From: Streptomyces canus
Lineage (GTDB): Bacteria; Actinomycetota; Actinomycetes; Streptomycetales; Streptomycetaceae
Assembly: GCF_041435015.1 (NCBI RefSeq)
Contig: NZ_CP107989.1
Coordinates: 10,292,001-10,356,000, forward strand
DNA: 64,000 nucleotides
Reading direction: 5' to 3'
Shown here: positions 45,396-53,528 of the stretch, in pieces
How the letters are laid out: the number at the start of each line of letters is the position of its first letter
How positions within the stretch are numbered: position 1 is the stretch's first letter
Notes under the pieces: model-generated
Told to the model about the DNA's origin: nothing
The model's database searches: none
Seen by the model: only the letters and a program-made list of their open reading frames with translations
Translations under genes and position numbers: made by a program

Positions 45396-45686
45396 ATGGC
45401 AGACCAGACCTTTTACTACGAGTACCCGGACGGCTCGATCGCCGAGCGGGTCACGACGGCAGCCGACCCGGAGCATCCGGAAGGCGTGACGCTGCTGACG
45501 GCGGCCGAGTACGCCACGAAGAAGGCGGCGATCGAGGCGGCTCACGCGCAGCAGCAAGCCGACGTCGAGGCGGCGCAGACAGATCAGAAGAAGAACGCGT
45601 ACGACGCGCTGATCACGGCCAACTTCGCCCCCGCTGTAGCGCAGACCCTGTCGGGCTACACGCCGCCGACAGGTGGTGACGCCTGA
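45396..45686 (+). CDS. Phage-type small hypothetical protein
   Basis: A 96-residue protein. An N-terminal MADQTFYYEYPDGSIAERVT is followed by an alanine-rich helix (about 40-80) that may form a coiled coil and a short proline-rich end. From memory such proteins occur between tail and lysis genes of Streptomyces phages. The stop overlaps the start of the next frame. Confidence 0.55.
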   Translation: MADQTFYYEYPDGSIAERVTTAADPEHPEGVTLLTAAEYATKKAAIEAAHAQQQADVEAAQTDQKKNAYDALITANFAPAVAQTLSGYTPPTGGDA

Positions 45687-45825
45687 TGTCCTGGTGCCCG
45701 TTCGCGAAGAAACTGGAGCTCCAGCCCGAGAGCGACGATCAGCCGGCCATACGGCCGACGCAATTCATCGTGCACACCATCGTCGCACCCTGGACGCCTG
45801 AGCGCACATACGAGTACTGGCGGGG
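45686..45825 (+). pseudogene. N-terminal fragment of a phage endolysin
   Basis: MSWCPFAKKLELQPESDDQP followed by IRPTQFIVHTIVAPWTPERT and YEYWR resembles the start of phage N-acetylmuramoyl-L-alanine amidases. The frame then runs into unrelated sequence that encodes, on the opposite strand, an endonuclease fragment. The catalytic domain is lost. Confidence 0.55.
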
Positions 45826-46089
45826 TTACTCGGCGCGGCTTCGCTCCAGGTACACGGATGCGGCGCGCAGGAGCGCAGGGTCGTCCCGGAACTTCCCGAG
45901 GCCGTGGTTGCATGCGGTGCACAACAAGCCGCGGACGCATCCACCGCAGGACGTAGCGGGGCCCGGGCAACAGGTGTGGTCATGATCAATGGACAGGGTG
46001 AGCCCGTTGTCGTCCAGCAGACCGCAGATGGCGCATACGCCGTTCTGACGGGCCAGTGGGTGCCCTACCCGTGCCTTCCGGCAGATCAA
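45826..46089 (-). pseudogene. Endonuclease VII-type HNH nuclease fragment
   Basis: The sequence [19 protein letters not shown] and [20 protein letters not shown] is the zinc-binding His-Me core of phage recombination endonuclease VII, followed by [13 protein letters not shown]. The upstream DNA-binding region is missing, and the only start is a TTG, so it is probably a fragment. Convergent with the endolysin fragment. Confidence 0.6.
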
Positions 46090-46143
46090 CCTGGTCGACG
46101 ACCAGGACGGCCAAGTGTCTATACGCCCAGCGCCGTGCAGCGT

Positions 46144-47172
46144 TCAGTATTGCTCGGTCTCCACGAAATGCGCGTCCGTGTCGCTGTTCGGGCCGAAGGC
46201 GTCGGCGGCGGCGGTCGGGTCGAATGCGGGCGGGCTGTCCTTGAGACCGAGGCCCATGCCGGCGAGCTTTTCCTTGACTTCGTCGATGGACTTCGCACCG
46301 AAGTTGCGGATGTCCATCAGGTCGGCCTCGGAGCGCGCCATGAGCTCGCCCACGGAGTGGATGCCCTCACGCTTGAGGCAGTTGTACGACCGAACGGTGA
46401 GCTCGAGCTCCTCGATCGGCAGGGCGAGATCAGCGGCAAGGGCGGCGTCCGTGGGGGACGGGCCCATGTCGATGCCCTCGGCGTCGATGTTGAGCTCGCG
46501 GGCGAGACCGAACAGCTCGACCAGGGTCTTACCGGCCGACGCCATGGCGTCACGCGGACGCATGGCCTGCTTGGTCTCGACGTCGACGATCAGCTTGTCG
46601 AAGTCGGTGCGCTGCTCGACACGGGTCGCCTCGACCTTGTACGTGACCTTGAGCACGGGGCTGTAGATGGAGTCGACCGGGATACGGCCGATCTCCTGGC
46701 CCACCTGCTTGTTCTGCACGGCGGAGACGTAACCGCGGCCACGCTCGACCGTGAGCTCCATCTCCAGCTTGCCCTTGCCCTTGCCGTTGAGCGTGGCGAG
46801 GACGAGGTCGGGGTTGTGCACCTCGACACCGGCCGGGGGCGCGATGTCGGCGGCGGTGACCAGACCCGGGCCCTGCTTGCGCAGGTACATCACGACCGGC
46901 TCGTCCTGCTCGCTGCTGACGACCAGCTGCTTGATGTTGAGGATCAGGTCGGTGACGTCCTCCTTGACGCCCGGCACGGTGGTGAACTCGTGCAGGACGC
47001 CGTCGATGCGGATGCCGGTGACAGCAGCGCCGGGGATCGACGACAGGAGGGTGCGGCGGAGGGAGTTGCCGAGGGTGTAGCCGAAGCCCGGCTCCAGCGG
47101 CTCGATCACGAACCGGGAGCGGAAATCCTCGACGACCTCTTCGGTCAGGGACGGACGCTGAGCAATCAGCAC
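46144..47172 (-). CDS. rpoA: RNA polymerase alpha subunit, extra genomic copy
   Basis: A 342-residue full-length alpha subunit. The N-terminal dimerisation domain is intact ([40 protein letters not shown]), as is the C-terminal DNA-binding domain ([40 protein letters not shown]). The GTG start with GGAGG 11 bases before it and the C-terminal FVETEQY match Streptomyces rpoA. A GGCAAG hexamer is present three times (46768-46785), giving GKGKGK where I recall GKGK, which would explain a length of 342 rather than 340. None of the ribosomal-protein neighbours (rpsK, rpsD, rplQ) is present. It lies between phage fragments and IS remnants, so it is almost certainly a second copy. Confidence 0.92.
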   Translation of the reverse strand: MLIAQRPSLTEEVVEDFRSRFVIEPLEPGFGYTLGNSLRRTLLSSIPGAAVTGIRIDGVLHEFTTVPGVKEDVTDLILNIKQLVVSSEQDEPVVMYLRKQGPGLVTAADIAPPAGVEVHNPDLVLATLNGKGKGKLEMELTVERGRGYVSAVQNKQVGQEIGRIPVDSIYSPVLKVTYKVEATRVEQRTDFDKLIVDVETKQAMRPRDAMASAGKTLVELFGLARELNIDAEGIDMGPSPTDAALAADLALPIEELELTVRSYNCLKREGIHSVGELMARSEADLMDIRNFGAKSIDEVKEKLAGMGLGLKDSPPAFDPTAAADAFGPNSDTDAHFVETEQY

Positions 47173-47509
47173 GTGGTGTTGCCTCCAGTGGTTTGGCGCC
47201 CGCCATGGGGCGCCGTGGACACCATGAAGGGTACGGGGGACAGGGACGATACGGCTTCGCAGAGGCCGAACGGCCCTTCTGCCCAACCCGGAGAGGAGGT
47301 TTCGGGCCAACCGTTCCTGTTTGGCCCGCGCCCAGCTCTCGGGCGCGGAGGACGGCAAGCGGCAGGGTGTCGCGCTCTACCAGCTCGGCCCAGGCGGCTG
47401 GTTCCAGGCCGGTGAGGCTAGGGTGAGCGAGCCAGGCGGGGGTCTTGTCGCCAGCCGGGAAGCGCCCGAACTTCGGTGGCTTCTTGGCTTCTTGGCTTCT
47501 TGGCGGCTT

Positions 47510-47967
47510 GTGGGGCGAGTCCGGCGGGGCGGAGCGTGTAGTTCCAGGTGCCGTGCCACTCGTGGCGGGCTGAGCGGCAGACGCTCCATGACGCCGTCGG
47601 AGGCGACGACGTCGGTGGGGTAAGCGCCGGGGTCGAGCTCGGCGTGGACGGCCGGCCCGGTGCGAGTTCGGGGCGCACCGATAGTGCTGACCACGACTTC
47701 ATGGCAGGTCAGGGGCCTGGCGCACCAGTTGATGCTGATCTGGGAGAACAGTCGGTGCTCTATTTTATTCCACTTTGAAGTACTCAGCGGGAAGTGACAA
47801 ACGGTCATCTCCAGACCGCTCTCGTGGGCGAAAGCGGCGAGCTCGCTCTTCCAGGCGCGGACCCGGTAGCCGTTGGATCCGCCGGCGTCCGCGGTAATCA
47901 ACAGGCGGGCGGCACGTGGGTAGCGGTGCCTTCCCTCCCCGTCCCACCAGCGGCGCAGGGTGGCCAC
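47510..47967 (-). pseudogene. ISAzo13-type transposase remnant
   Basis: It reads ARLLITADAGGSNGYRVRAW, then ESGLEMTVCHFPLSTSKWNK and IEHRLFSQISINWCARPLTC, then in another frame HEWHGTWNYTLRPAG. These are the catalytic C-terminal stretches of ISAzo13-family transposases. The N-terminal half is missing and the end is frameshifted. Confidence 0.7.
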
Positions 47968-47984
47968 GGCGAAGGACCTCGACG

Positions 47985-48130
47985 GCGAGCAGGCTGCCCG
48001 GCTGCTGGCGGCGCTCCTGACGCTTCGTGACCGGATCCTTGACCCACTTGTAGAACCACGACTCGCTCACCCCCAGCACTCGGCAGGCCACGCGGTGCGG
48101 GAGGCCAACTCCGTGAGCCTCGAAATTTCG
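47985..48130 (-). pseudogene. IS3-family OrfB N-terminal fragment
   Basis: About 45 codons, GLPHRVACRVLGVSESWFYK followed by WVKDPVTKRQERRQ, match the helix-turn-helix start of IS3 OrfB. It is joined directly to the ISAzo13 remnant. Confidence 0.6.
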
Positions 48131-48269
48131 TGACGGTCCGCCGAGGGAGTCGGTGGACCGTTTTCGTGCCATGGGCTGGGGCTGCGCAGGCTGAAGACCC
48201 GAGTGTCGCCTCGGGATGGCGCCGGATTCCACTGCTTTGGGTGTTGAGGTGCTGTCGAAGGGGCGGGGC

Positions 48270-48605
48270 ATCCATTGGTCAGACTGGGTCCGGGGAGTTG
48301 GTTGAGCCGGTCGAGGGCGGCGGTGATGTGGTTGCTCCAGGGCCGGTGCCGGGCCAGGCGGAGGATACGCCGATGGCCGGTGGTCACGCGTTGCCCGGCC
48401 GTGGTGAACGGGCGGAGCCGCAGGCGGCGGGGCGAGTCTGGTCTTGCTGGTCAGTGCGAGCATCGGCATCCAGGCCGGCGGGTCCAGCGCGATCTGCACG
48501 ATCTCCAGCCAGATCCGGTTCTGGGTCGTGCGGTGCAGGGGGAGATTCCGCAGGCCGGTGGCCCGGGCGGCGCGGATGCGGTCTTCGGCACGGGTGCGCT
48601 GGCGG
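48270..48605 (-). pseudogene. IS1380-family transposase C-terminal remnant
   Basis: It reads EDRIRAARATGLRNLPLHRT, then QNRIWLEIVQIALDPPAWMP, and after frameshifts LRLARHRPWSNHITAALDRL. This is the end of IS1380-type transposases with the conserved E-x-RIR...TGLRNLPLH motif. At least one frameshift and loss of the front part. Confidence 0.6.
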
Positions 48606-48790
48606 TCTGGCCACGGCGGATGCCTCGGCCAGGGCCTGTCAGGCCTGCGGGGTCTTTGCATCTCGGGTGAAAGGCTCCGCGACCACCCGGCCCCGGGATA
48701 TCCCTTGTGACGAGCGCGTGCTGGAGTTGTTGTGGCACAAGCGGCGCTGGTGGTGCCGCGAACCGGCATGCCTTCGGCCCCCACCCCCTT
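48595..48790 (+). pseudogene. ISL3-family transposase N-terminal fragment
   Basis: It reads CQACGVFASRVKGSATTRPR, then DIPCDERVLELLWHKRRWWC and REPACLRP, the zinc-finger front of ISL3-type transposases. The rest is missing. Together with the three preceding remnants it forms a 1.4-kb stack of dead insertion sequences. Confidence 0.65.
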
Positions 48791-48835
48791 GTCAGGGGCA
48801 TGGCCCTCTTCTACAGTCCCCGGATACGGAGATTG

Positions 48836-48849
48836 TGGGAGCGCTCCCA
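48836..48849. promoter_or_regulatory. CebR box
   Basis: TGGGAGCGCTCCCA, the exact 14-bp palindrome bound by the cellobiose-responsive repressor CebR in Streptomyces. It lies 94 bp upstream of the expansin-like gene and predicts induction by cellobiose or cellotriose. Confidence 0.9.
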
Positions 48850-48942
48850 TGGGTGAGGTGTTCCAGCGCTCACTCCCCTCCCTCCGAGAGGACTCCCATA
48901 CGAACGTCACGGCGCCCCGTCACGAAGAAGGCGGATCCCCCC

Positions 48943-50253
48943 ATGCAGCTTCTTTCGACCCTCCGCTCGCCCGCCCGAAAGCGCACCGCCACGTTGCTGG
49001 CAGCGCTCTGCTGCGCCGCGTTGCCCGTCGTGGCCGCGGCGGCCCAGCCGCCCGTGGCGAGTACCGCCGCCACTGAGGTCCTGGGCAACGCGACCCACTT
49101 CGCCGCGCTCGGCAGCCCCTACGGCGGCTGCGGTCTGCCGCAGCGCGAACTGGACAGCCAGGACTTCGTGGCGCTCAACGTGTTCAACACACCCGGCGAC
49201 TACGCGAGCACCTACCCCCGCCCGGTGCCGGACTCGAACGCCTCGGTCAAAGGCGTCTTCGACAACGGCCGCAACTGCGGCCGCTGGGTCAAGGTCACCA
49301 TCGGGGACTACTGCACCGGCTCCAATGACGGCGCCCCGGGCCAGCCCTTCTGCCGCAACGGCTCCTGGGTGGCCGACAAGTACAACGGGGCCACCCTGAA
49401 CATGCTCGTCGCGGACAGCTGCGCCGATTCCAACGCCTGGTGCCGGGACGACCCCAACCACCTCGACCTGGCAACCGACTCCCTCAACCGCTTCCGGATC
49501 GGCGGCACCCCAGCGGGGACGATGTACCCGGACCACTGGAACAACCGTCACGTCTCCTGGAGCTTCGTCCCGGCCCCGGACTACAGCGGTGACATCCGTA
49601 TCGGCTTCCTCAGGGGAGCCCAGCGGTACTGGCCCGCCATCGCCGTCTCCCATCTGCCGGACGGCATCCACGGCGTCCAGTACCTGGCGAACGGCACCTG
49701 GACCGATGCCACGATGAACAGCGACATGGGGCAGTCCTACGTCATCGGCGCGACGGCCTCCGGTCAGAGCAGCTTCACGATACGGATCCGCGACGCGGCC
49801 GACGCCTGGCTGGGCGGCAGCCGAACGTACTCCTTCTCGCTGCCGTCAGGCTGCGCGGGAGGCTGCCCGCAGGACTACACCGCCGTCCCCTACACCACCG
49901 ACAGCTCTGGAGGGACGCCATCTCCCACTCCCGCGCCGAGCCCCTCGGGCGACACCGCCTGCACGGCCCAGTGGAAGCTGACCGGCTCATGGCAGGGCGG
50001 ATACCAGGCCGACGTCACGGTCACCAACACCGGGTCCCGGCCGGTCACCGGCTGGTCGGTGCACCACACCCTGCCGGGCGGTGTGACCGTGGCGAACCGC
50101 TGGAACGCGGTGGTGGATCCGTCCCTCCCCGCCACCACGGTTCACAACGCCACGTACAACGGCTCGCTGGCACCGGGCGCGTCGACGACCTGGGGGATGA
50201 CGCTCAGCGGCGACGACCGAGACCTCGGCACACTCTCCTGCACCGCGTCCTGA
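48943..50253 (+). CDS. Secreted expansin-like protein with CBM2
   Basis: A 436-residue secreted protein. A signal peptide (about residues 1-37, arginine-rich start, hydrophobic LLAALCCAALPVVAAAA) is followed by a double-psi beta-barrel expansin/RlpA-like domain (about 45-180). That domain has several cysteines and the conserved HLDLA aspartate. An immunoglobulin-like second expansin domain (about 195-315) follows, then a proline/threonine linker and a C-terminal CBM2 cellulose-binding module (about 335-436, CTAQWKLTGSWQGGYQADVT). It loosens cellulose without hydrolysis, helping the adjacent GH5 enzyme. A CebR box lies upstream. The next gene starts 17 bases after the stop, so they form an operon. 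Confidence 0.87.
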   Translation: MQLLSTLRSPARKRTATLLAALCCAALPVVAAAAQPPVASTAATEVLGNATHFAALGSPYGGCGLPQRELDSQDFVALNVFNTPGDYASTYPRPVPDSNASVKGVFDNGRNCGRWVKVTIGDYCTGSNDGAPGQPFCRNGSWVADKYNGATLNMLVADSCADSNAWCRDDPNHLDLATDSLNRFRIGGTPAGTMYPDHWNNRHVSWSFVPAPDYSGDIRIGFLRGAQRYWPAIAVSHLPDGIHGVQYLANGTWTDATMNSDMGQSYVIGATASGQSSFTIRIRDAADAWLGGSRTYSFSLPSGCAGGCPQDYTAVPYTTDSSGGTPSPTPAPSPSGDTACTAQWKLTGSWQGGYQADVTVTNTGSRPVTGWSVHHTLPGGVTVANRWNAVVDPSLPATTVHNATYNGSLAPGASTTWGMTLSGDDRDLGTLSCTAS

Positions 50254-50269
50254 CTCCCGGAGATTGATC

Positions 50270-51454
50270 ATGGCCATGACTTCATTGGGCGTGCGCCGCC
50301 ACCGCCACCGCCTGCCGCTCTGGGCATTGGTGCTGACCGTGGTGGCGGTGACCCTTCCCGCCATCGCGACATCGCGCGCACAGGGCGCGGCGACGGGCTG
50401 CACGGTCACGTACACCACCAACGAATGGTCCGGCGGCTTCACCGCCCAGATCCGCGTCACGAATCTCGGCGCCGCCCTGAACGGCTGGCGGCTGGAGTGG
50501 ACCTACGGCGGCGACCAGCAGGTCACGTCCGCCTGGAACGCGCAGGTCACCCAGTCGGGCAGCGGGGTGACCGCCGTGAACGTCGCGCACAATGCCGTGC
50601 TCACCGCCGGGGGGTCCGTGGACTTCGGGCTCCAGGGCACCTGGCGCACCGTCGACCCGGCTCCCACCGCCTTTGCCCTCAACGGCACGCCGTGCGGCGG
50701 AACCGCGAGTCCCACCCCGACGGCGACCGCCTCACCGACAGCGACCGCGACAGCCACGGCGTCGGCCGAATGCGCCGGGGCTACGATCTGCTCCGACTTC
50801 GAGGACCAGACCGGCACCGTGCCCTCGGGCCCCTGGCAGACCACGGCACCCGACTGCCAGGGCACGGGGAAGGTCAGCGTCGACACGTCCGTCGCCTACA
50901 GCGGCACCAGGTCGCTGCGCGTCGACGGCGGCGTCGGCTACTGCAACCACGTCTTCGCGGCCTCCACCCGCGATCTGTCCTCCGTCGGGCCTGTGGTGTA
51001 CGCACGCATGCGGGTCCGGCACACCACCGCCCTGCCCACCAGCCACGTCACCTTCGTATCCATGCCGGACGCCTCACAGGGCGGCAGGGCACTGCGCGTC
51101 GGCGGGCAGAACGGCGCGCTGCAGTGGAACCGCGAGAGTGACGATGCGACCCTGCCGGAACAGAGCCCGGCGGGGGTCGCGCTCAGCACGCCGCTGCCGA
51201 CCGGCCGGTGGCTGTGCCTGCGGTTCCAGATCGACACCACCGCCCAGTCCATGCGCACATGGGTCGACGACCAGGAGGTCGCCGGACTGCACGTGGACGG
51301 GGTGCCGACCCAGGACGTCGACGGGCAGTGGCTCGCCCGTAGGACCCCGCCTCGCCCCACGGGCCTGCGCCTGGGGTGGGAGAGCTACGGCACCGGGGAC
51401 GACACTCTCTGGTTCGACGACGTGGCCCTGGGCTCCTCACCGATCGGCTGCTGA
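50270..51454 (+). CDS. Secreted CBM2 protein with Cip1-like domain
   Basis: A 394-residue secreted protein: N-terminal signal peptide (about 1-42), CBM2 module (about 43-145, CTVTYTTNEWSGGFTAQIRV), a threonine/alanine/proline linker (TATASPTATATATA), and a C-terminal beta-jellyroll of about 230 residues. The jellyroll contains ICSDFEDQTGTVPSGPWQTT and WLCLRFQIDTTAQSMRTWVD. It resembles Cip1, a cellulose-active protein first known from fungi and found in some cellulolytic Streptomyces. No catalytic residues are assigned. The ATG at 50270 follows GGAG; it is co-transcribed with the expansin gene. Confidence 0.8.
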   Translation: MAMTSLGVRRHRHRLPLWALVLTVVAVTLPAIATSRAQGAATGCTVTYTTNEWSGGFTAQIRVTNLGAALNGWRLEWTYGGDQQVTSAWNAQVTQSGSGVTAVNVAHNAVLTAGGSVDFGLQGTWRTVDPAPTAFALNGTPCGGTASPTPTATASPTATATATASAECAGATICSDFEDQTGTVPSGPWQTTAPDCQGTGKVSVDTSVAYSGTRSLRVDGGVGYCNHVFAASTRDLSSVGPVVYARMRVRHTTALPTSHVTFVSMPDASQGGRALRVGGQNGALQWNRESDDATLPEQSPAGVALSTPLPTGRWLCLRFQIDTTAQSMRTWVDDQEVAGLHVDGVPTQDVDGQWLARRTPPRPTGLRLGWESYGTGDDTLWFDDVALGSSPIGC

Positions 51455-51643
51455 CTCCGCGTGGGATCCGTCGGGAGGACGGGACTTGAACGCGCGACAG
51501 TTGTTGATTTCTTGATCCGTACGGCGCGCAGCGCCCGCCTGGTGGACCGGTCAGGTGCAGCCCTCGGCCTGGGCCCGGCTCACCAGCCTGTCGATCAGCT
51601 GGGTATAGAGCCCATCGATCCCTTACAGCAACGAGGAGATCAG

Positions 51644-53140
51644 GTGAAACGTCGTCACGCCTTAATGGCCACCGGCGCCGCCGGTGCACTGATCATGACT
51701 GGCCTTGCAGCCGCCACCCTGCCCGCATCGGCAGCCGCCACCGGCTGCTCGGTCGCGTACAAGGTGCAGAGCGAATGGCCGGGAGGGTTCACAGCGAACC
51801 TGGCCATCACCAATCTCGGCTCCCCCGTGCGAACGTGGACCGCGACGTTCGACTTCCCGAACTCCGACCAGAAGGTCACCAACGGCTGGAGTGCCACCTG
51901 GACACAGTCCGGAACCCACGTGTCCGCCGCCAGCCTCGACTGGAACGGGGCGCTGGATACGGGCGGGTCGGCTTCCATCGGGTTCACCGGTGCGTGGAAG
52001 GGCGCCAATCCGGAACCCGCATCGGTTGCGCTCAACGGCGTGACCTGTACCGGCTCGGTGACATCCCCGACCCCCAGCCCCACCACCACTCCGACCAGCG
52101 GTCCCAGTGGTCCGGCCCCGGAACTGAAGGTTTCCGGCAACAAGATCGTCACCGCCAGCGGCAAGCCGTACCGGCTGCTGGGCGTGGACCGCTCCAGCGG
52201 TGAATACGCTTGTGTGCAGGGCAAGGGGCTGTGGGACGGCGGCCCGGTCGACCAGGCTTCCGTCGACGCGATGAAGACCTGGAACATCCACGCCGTACGC
52301 CTGCCGTTGAACGAGGAATGCTGGCTCGGCATCAACGGCTCGCCCAATGGCACCACTTACCAGCAGGGCGTCAGAGACTACGTCAACCTGCTGGTGGCCA
52401 ATGGCATCACCCCGATCCTCGACCTGCACTGGACGCGGGGCGCCTACACCAACGGGCCGGACTGGCACTGCAAGGACGCCACCGCGACCTGCCAGAAACC
52501 GATGCCGGACGCGCAGTACGCCACCCAGTTCTGGACCGGTGTCGCCAACGCCTTCAAGGGCAACGATGCCGTCGTCTTCGATCTGTTCAACGAGCCGTAC
52601 CCGGAGATCGCCGCCGACTGGGACAAGACCGTCGGCTGGCAGTGCTGGCGAGACGGCGGTACCTGCACGGGCCTTCCCTATGAGACGGCCGGCATGCAGG
52701 ACCTGGTCGACGCGGTCCGTGCCACCGGCGCGACCAACGTCCTCATGCTGGGTGGCCTGGAGTGGGCCAACGACATGCGCGAGTGGCTGACGCACATGCC
52801 GGCCGACCCGTTGAAGAACATCGCCGCGTCATGGCATTCGTACAGCTTCAACGCCTGTGCGACCGAATCCTGCTGGGACACTCAGGTCGCGCCGCTCGCA
52901 CAACAAGTACCGGTCGTCATCAGCGAGTTCGGCCAGGACAACTGCGGCTTCGACTACATGCAGCGGCTGGTGGACTGGGCTGACGCGCACAGTATGGGTT
53001 ATCTCGCGTGGACGTGGAACCCATGGGGCTGCAGCACTGGCGCCGTGCTCATCAAGGACTGGGCGGGCACCCCGGAACCTGGCATCGGCGAGGGTCTGAA
53101 GTCCCACCTGATCAGCCAGGACCCCTACATGACCCCGTAA
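51644..53140 (+). CDS. Secreted endoglucanase, CBM2-GH5
   Basis: A 498-residue cellulase. Signal peptide at about 1-33, CBM2 at 34-135 (CSVAYKVQSEWPGGFTANLA), Pro/Thr linker, and a GH5 TIM-barrel domain from about 165. The acid/base glutamate is E317 in VFDLFNEPYPE and the nucleophile E428 in VVISEFGQDN. LPLNEECWLG and DLHWTRGAY are further GH5 marks. It hydrolyses beta-1,4-glucan internally. The GTG start follows GAGGAG. The 189-bp gap before it contains no CebR box, so it depends on readthrough or another promoter. Confidence 0.92.
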   Translation: MKRRHALMATGAAGALIMTGLAAATLPASAAATGCSVAYKVQSEWPGGFTANLAITNLGSPVRTWTATFDFPNSDQKVTNGWSATWTQSGTHVSAASLDWNGALDTGGSASIGFTGAWKGANPEPASVALNGVTCTGSVTSPTPSPTTTPTSGPSGPAPELKVSGNKIVTASGKPYRLLGVDRSSGEYACVQGKGLWDGGPVDQASVDAMKTWNIHAVRLPLNEECWLGINGSPNGTTYQQGVRDYVNLLVANGITPILDLHWTRGAYTNGPDWHCKDATATCQKPMPDAQYATQFWTGVANAFKGNDAVVFDLFNEPYPEIAADWDKTVGWQCWRDGGTCTGLPYETAGMQDLVDAVRATGATNVLMLGGLEWANDMREWLTHMPADPLKNIAASWHSYSFNACATESCWDTQVAPLAQQVPVVISEFGQDNCGFDYMQRLVDWADAHSMGYLAWTWNPWGCSTGAVLIKDWAGTPEPGIGEGLKSHLISQDPYMTP

Positions 53141-53237
53141 CCGCACACCCGGCGGCTGCCCAGTCGCGTACGACGCCGCCCCGGCCGGATGCCCCAACGG
53201 CACAACTCGGCCCGGGCGGCTTTCGACCACCACGAGT

Positions 53238-53528
53238 GTGAGTGTGGCGAGATGCTCGAACCGCAGCCCACAGGGGAGTCGTCGGCTCCCGGACTCCAGG
53301 GGTGAAACCGGTCGGCGGTTCTTCGCGGTGCACGAAATCCCGGTGGCGGCACGGCACCGACTGCAGCAACACGTGCGGGATACCTACGACGTCGCCCTGG
53401 ACGTGTTCGACGGGCAGGCTGTGGCCGGCATGCTCACCCAGGGCGACCGGGTCTGGATCGCCCAGCGGTTTCTGGATCTGCCCTCGTCGATGATCCCGGA
53501 CGAGCCGGCCGAGACACATCCGGACTAG
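53238..53528 (+). CDS. Hypothetical protein fragment
   Basis: A 96-codon frame whose second half reads like protein: RRFFAVHEIPVAARHRLQQH, VRDTYDVALDVFDGQAVAGM and TQGDRVWIAQRFLDLPSSMI. A similar pattern (RDTY..EIEVFD..AIA..L....WIAERFL.LP) is remembered from larger actinobacterial proteins of unknown function. It ends at the CTAG that bounds the IS701 element and is probably a remnant of a longer gene. Confidence 0.35.
   Translation: MSVARCSNRSPQGSRRLPDSRGETGRRFFAVHEIPVAARHRLQQHVRDTYDVALDVFDGQAVAGMLTQGDRVWIAQRFLDLPSSMIPDEPAETHPD

Noticed and set aside
50700..50760. Repeat-like Thr/Ala/Pro stretches in the cellulase cluster taken as DNA repeats
   Set aside because: They encode ordinary inter-domain linkers of secreted modular proteins.
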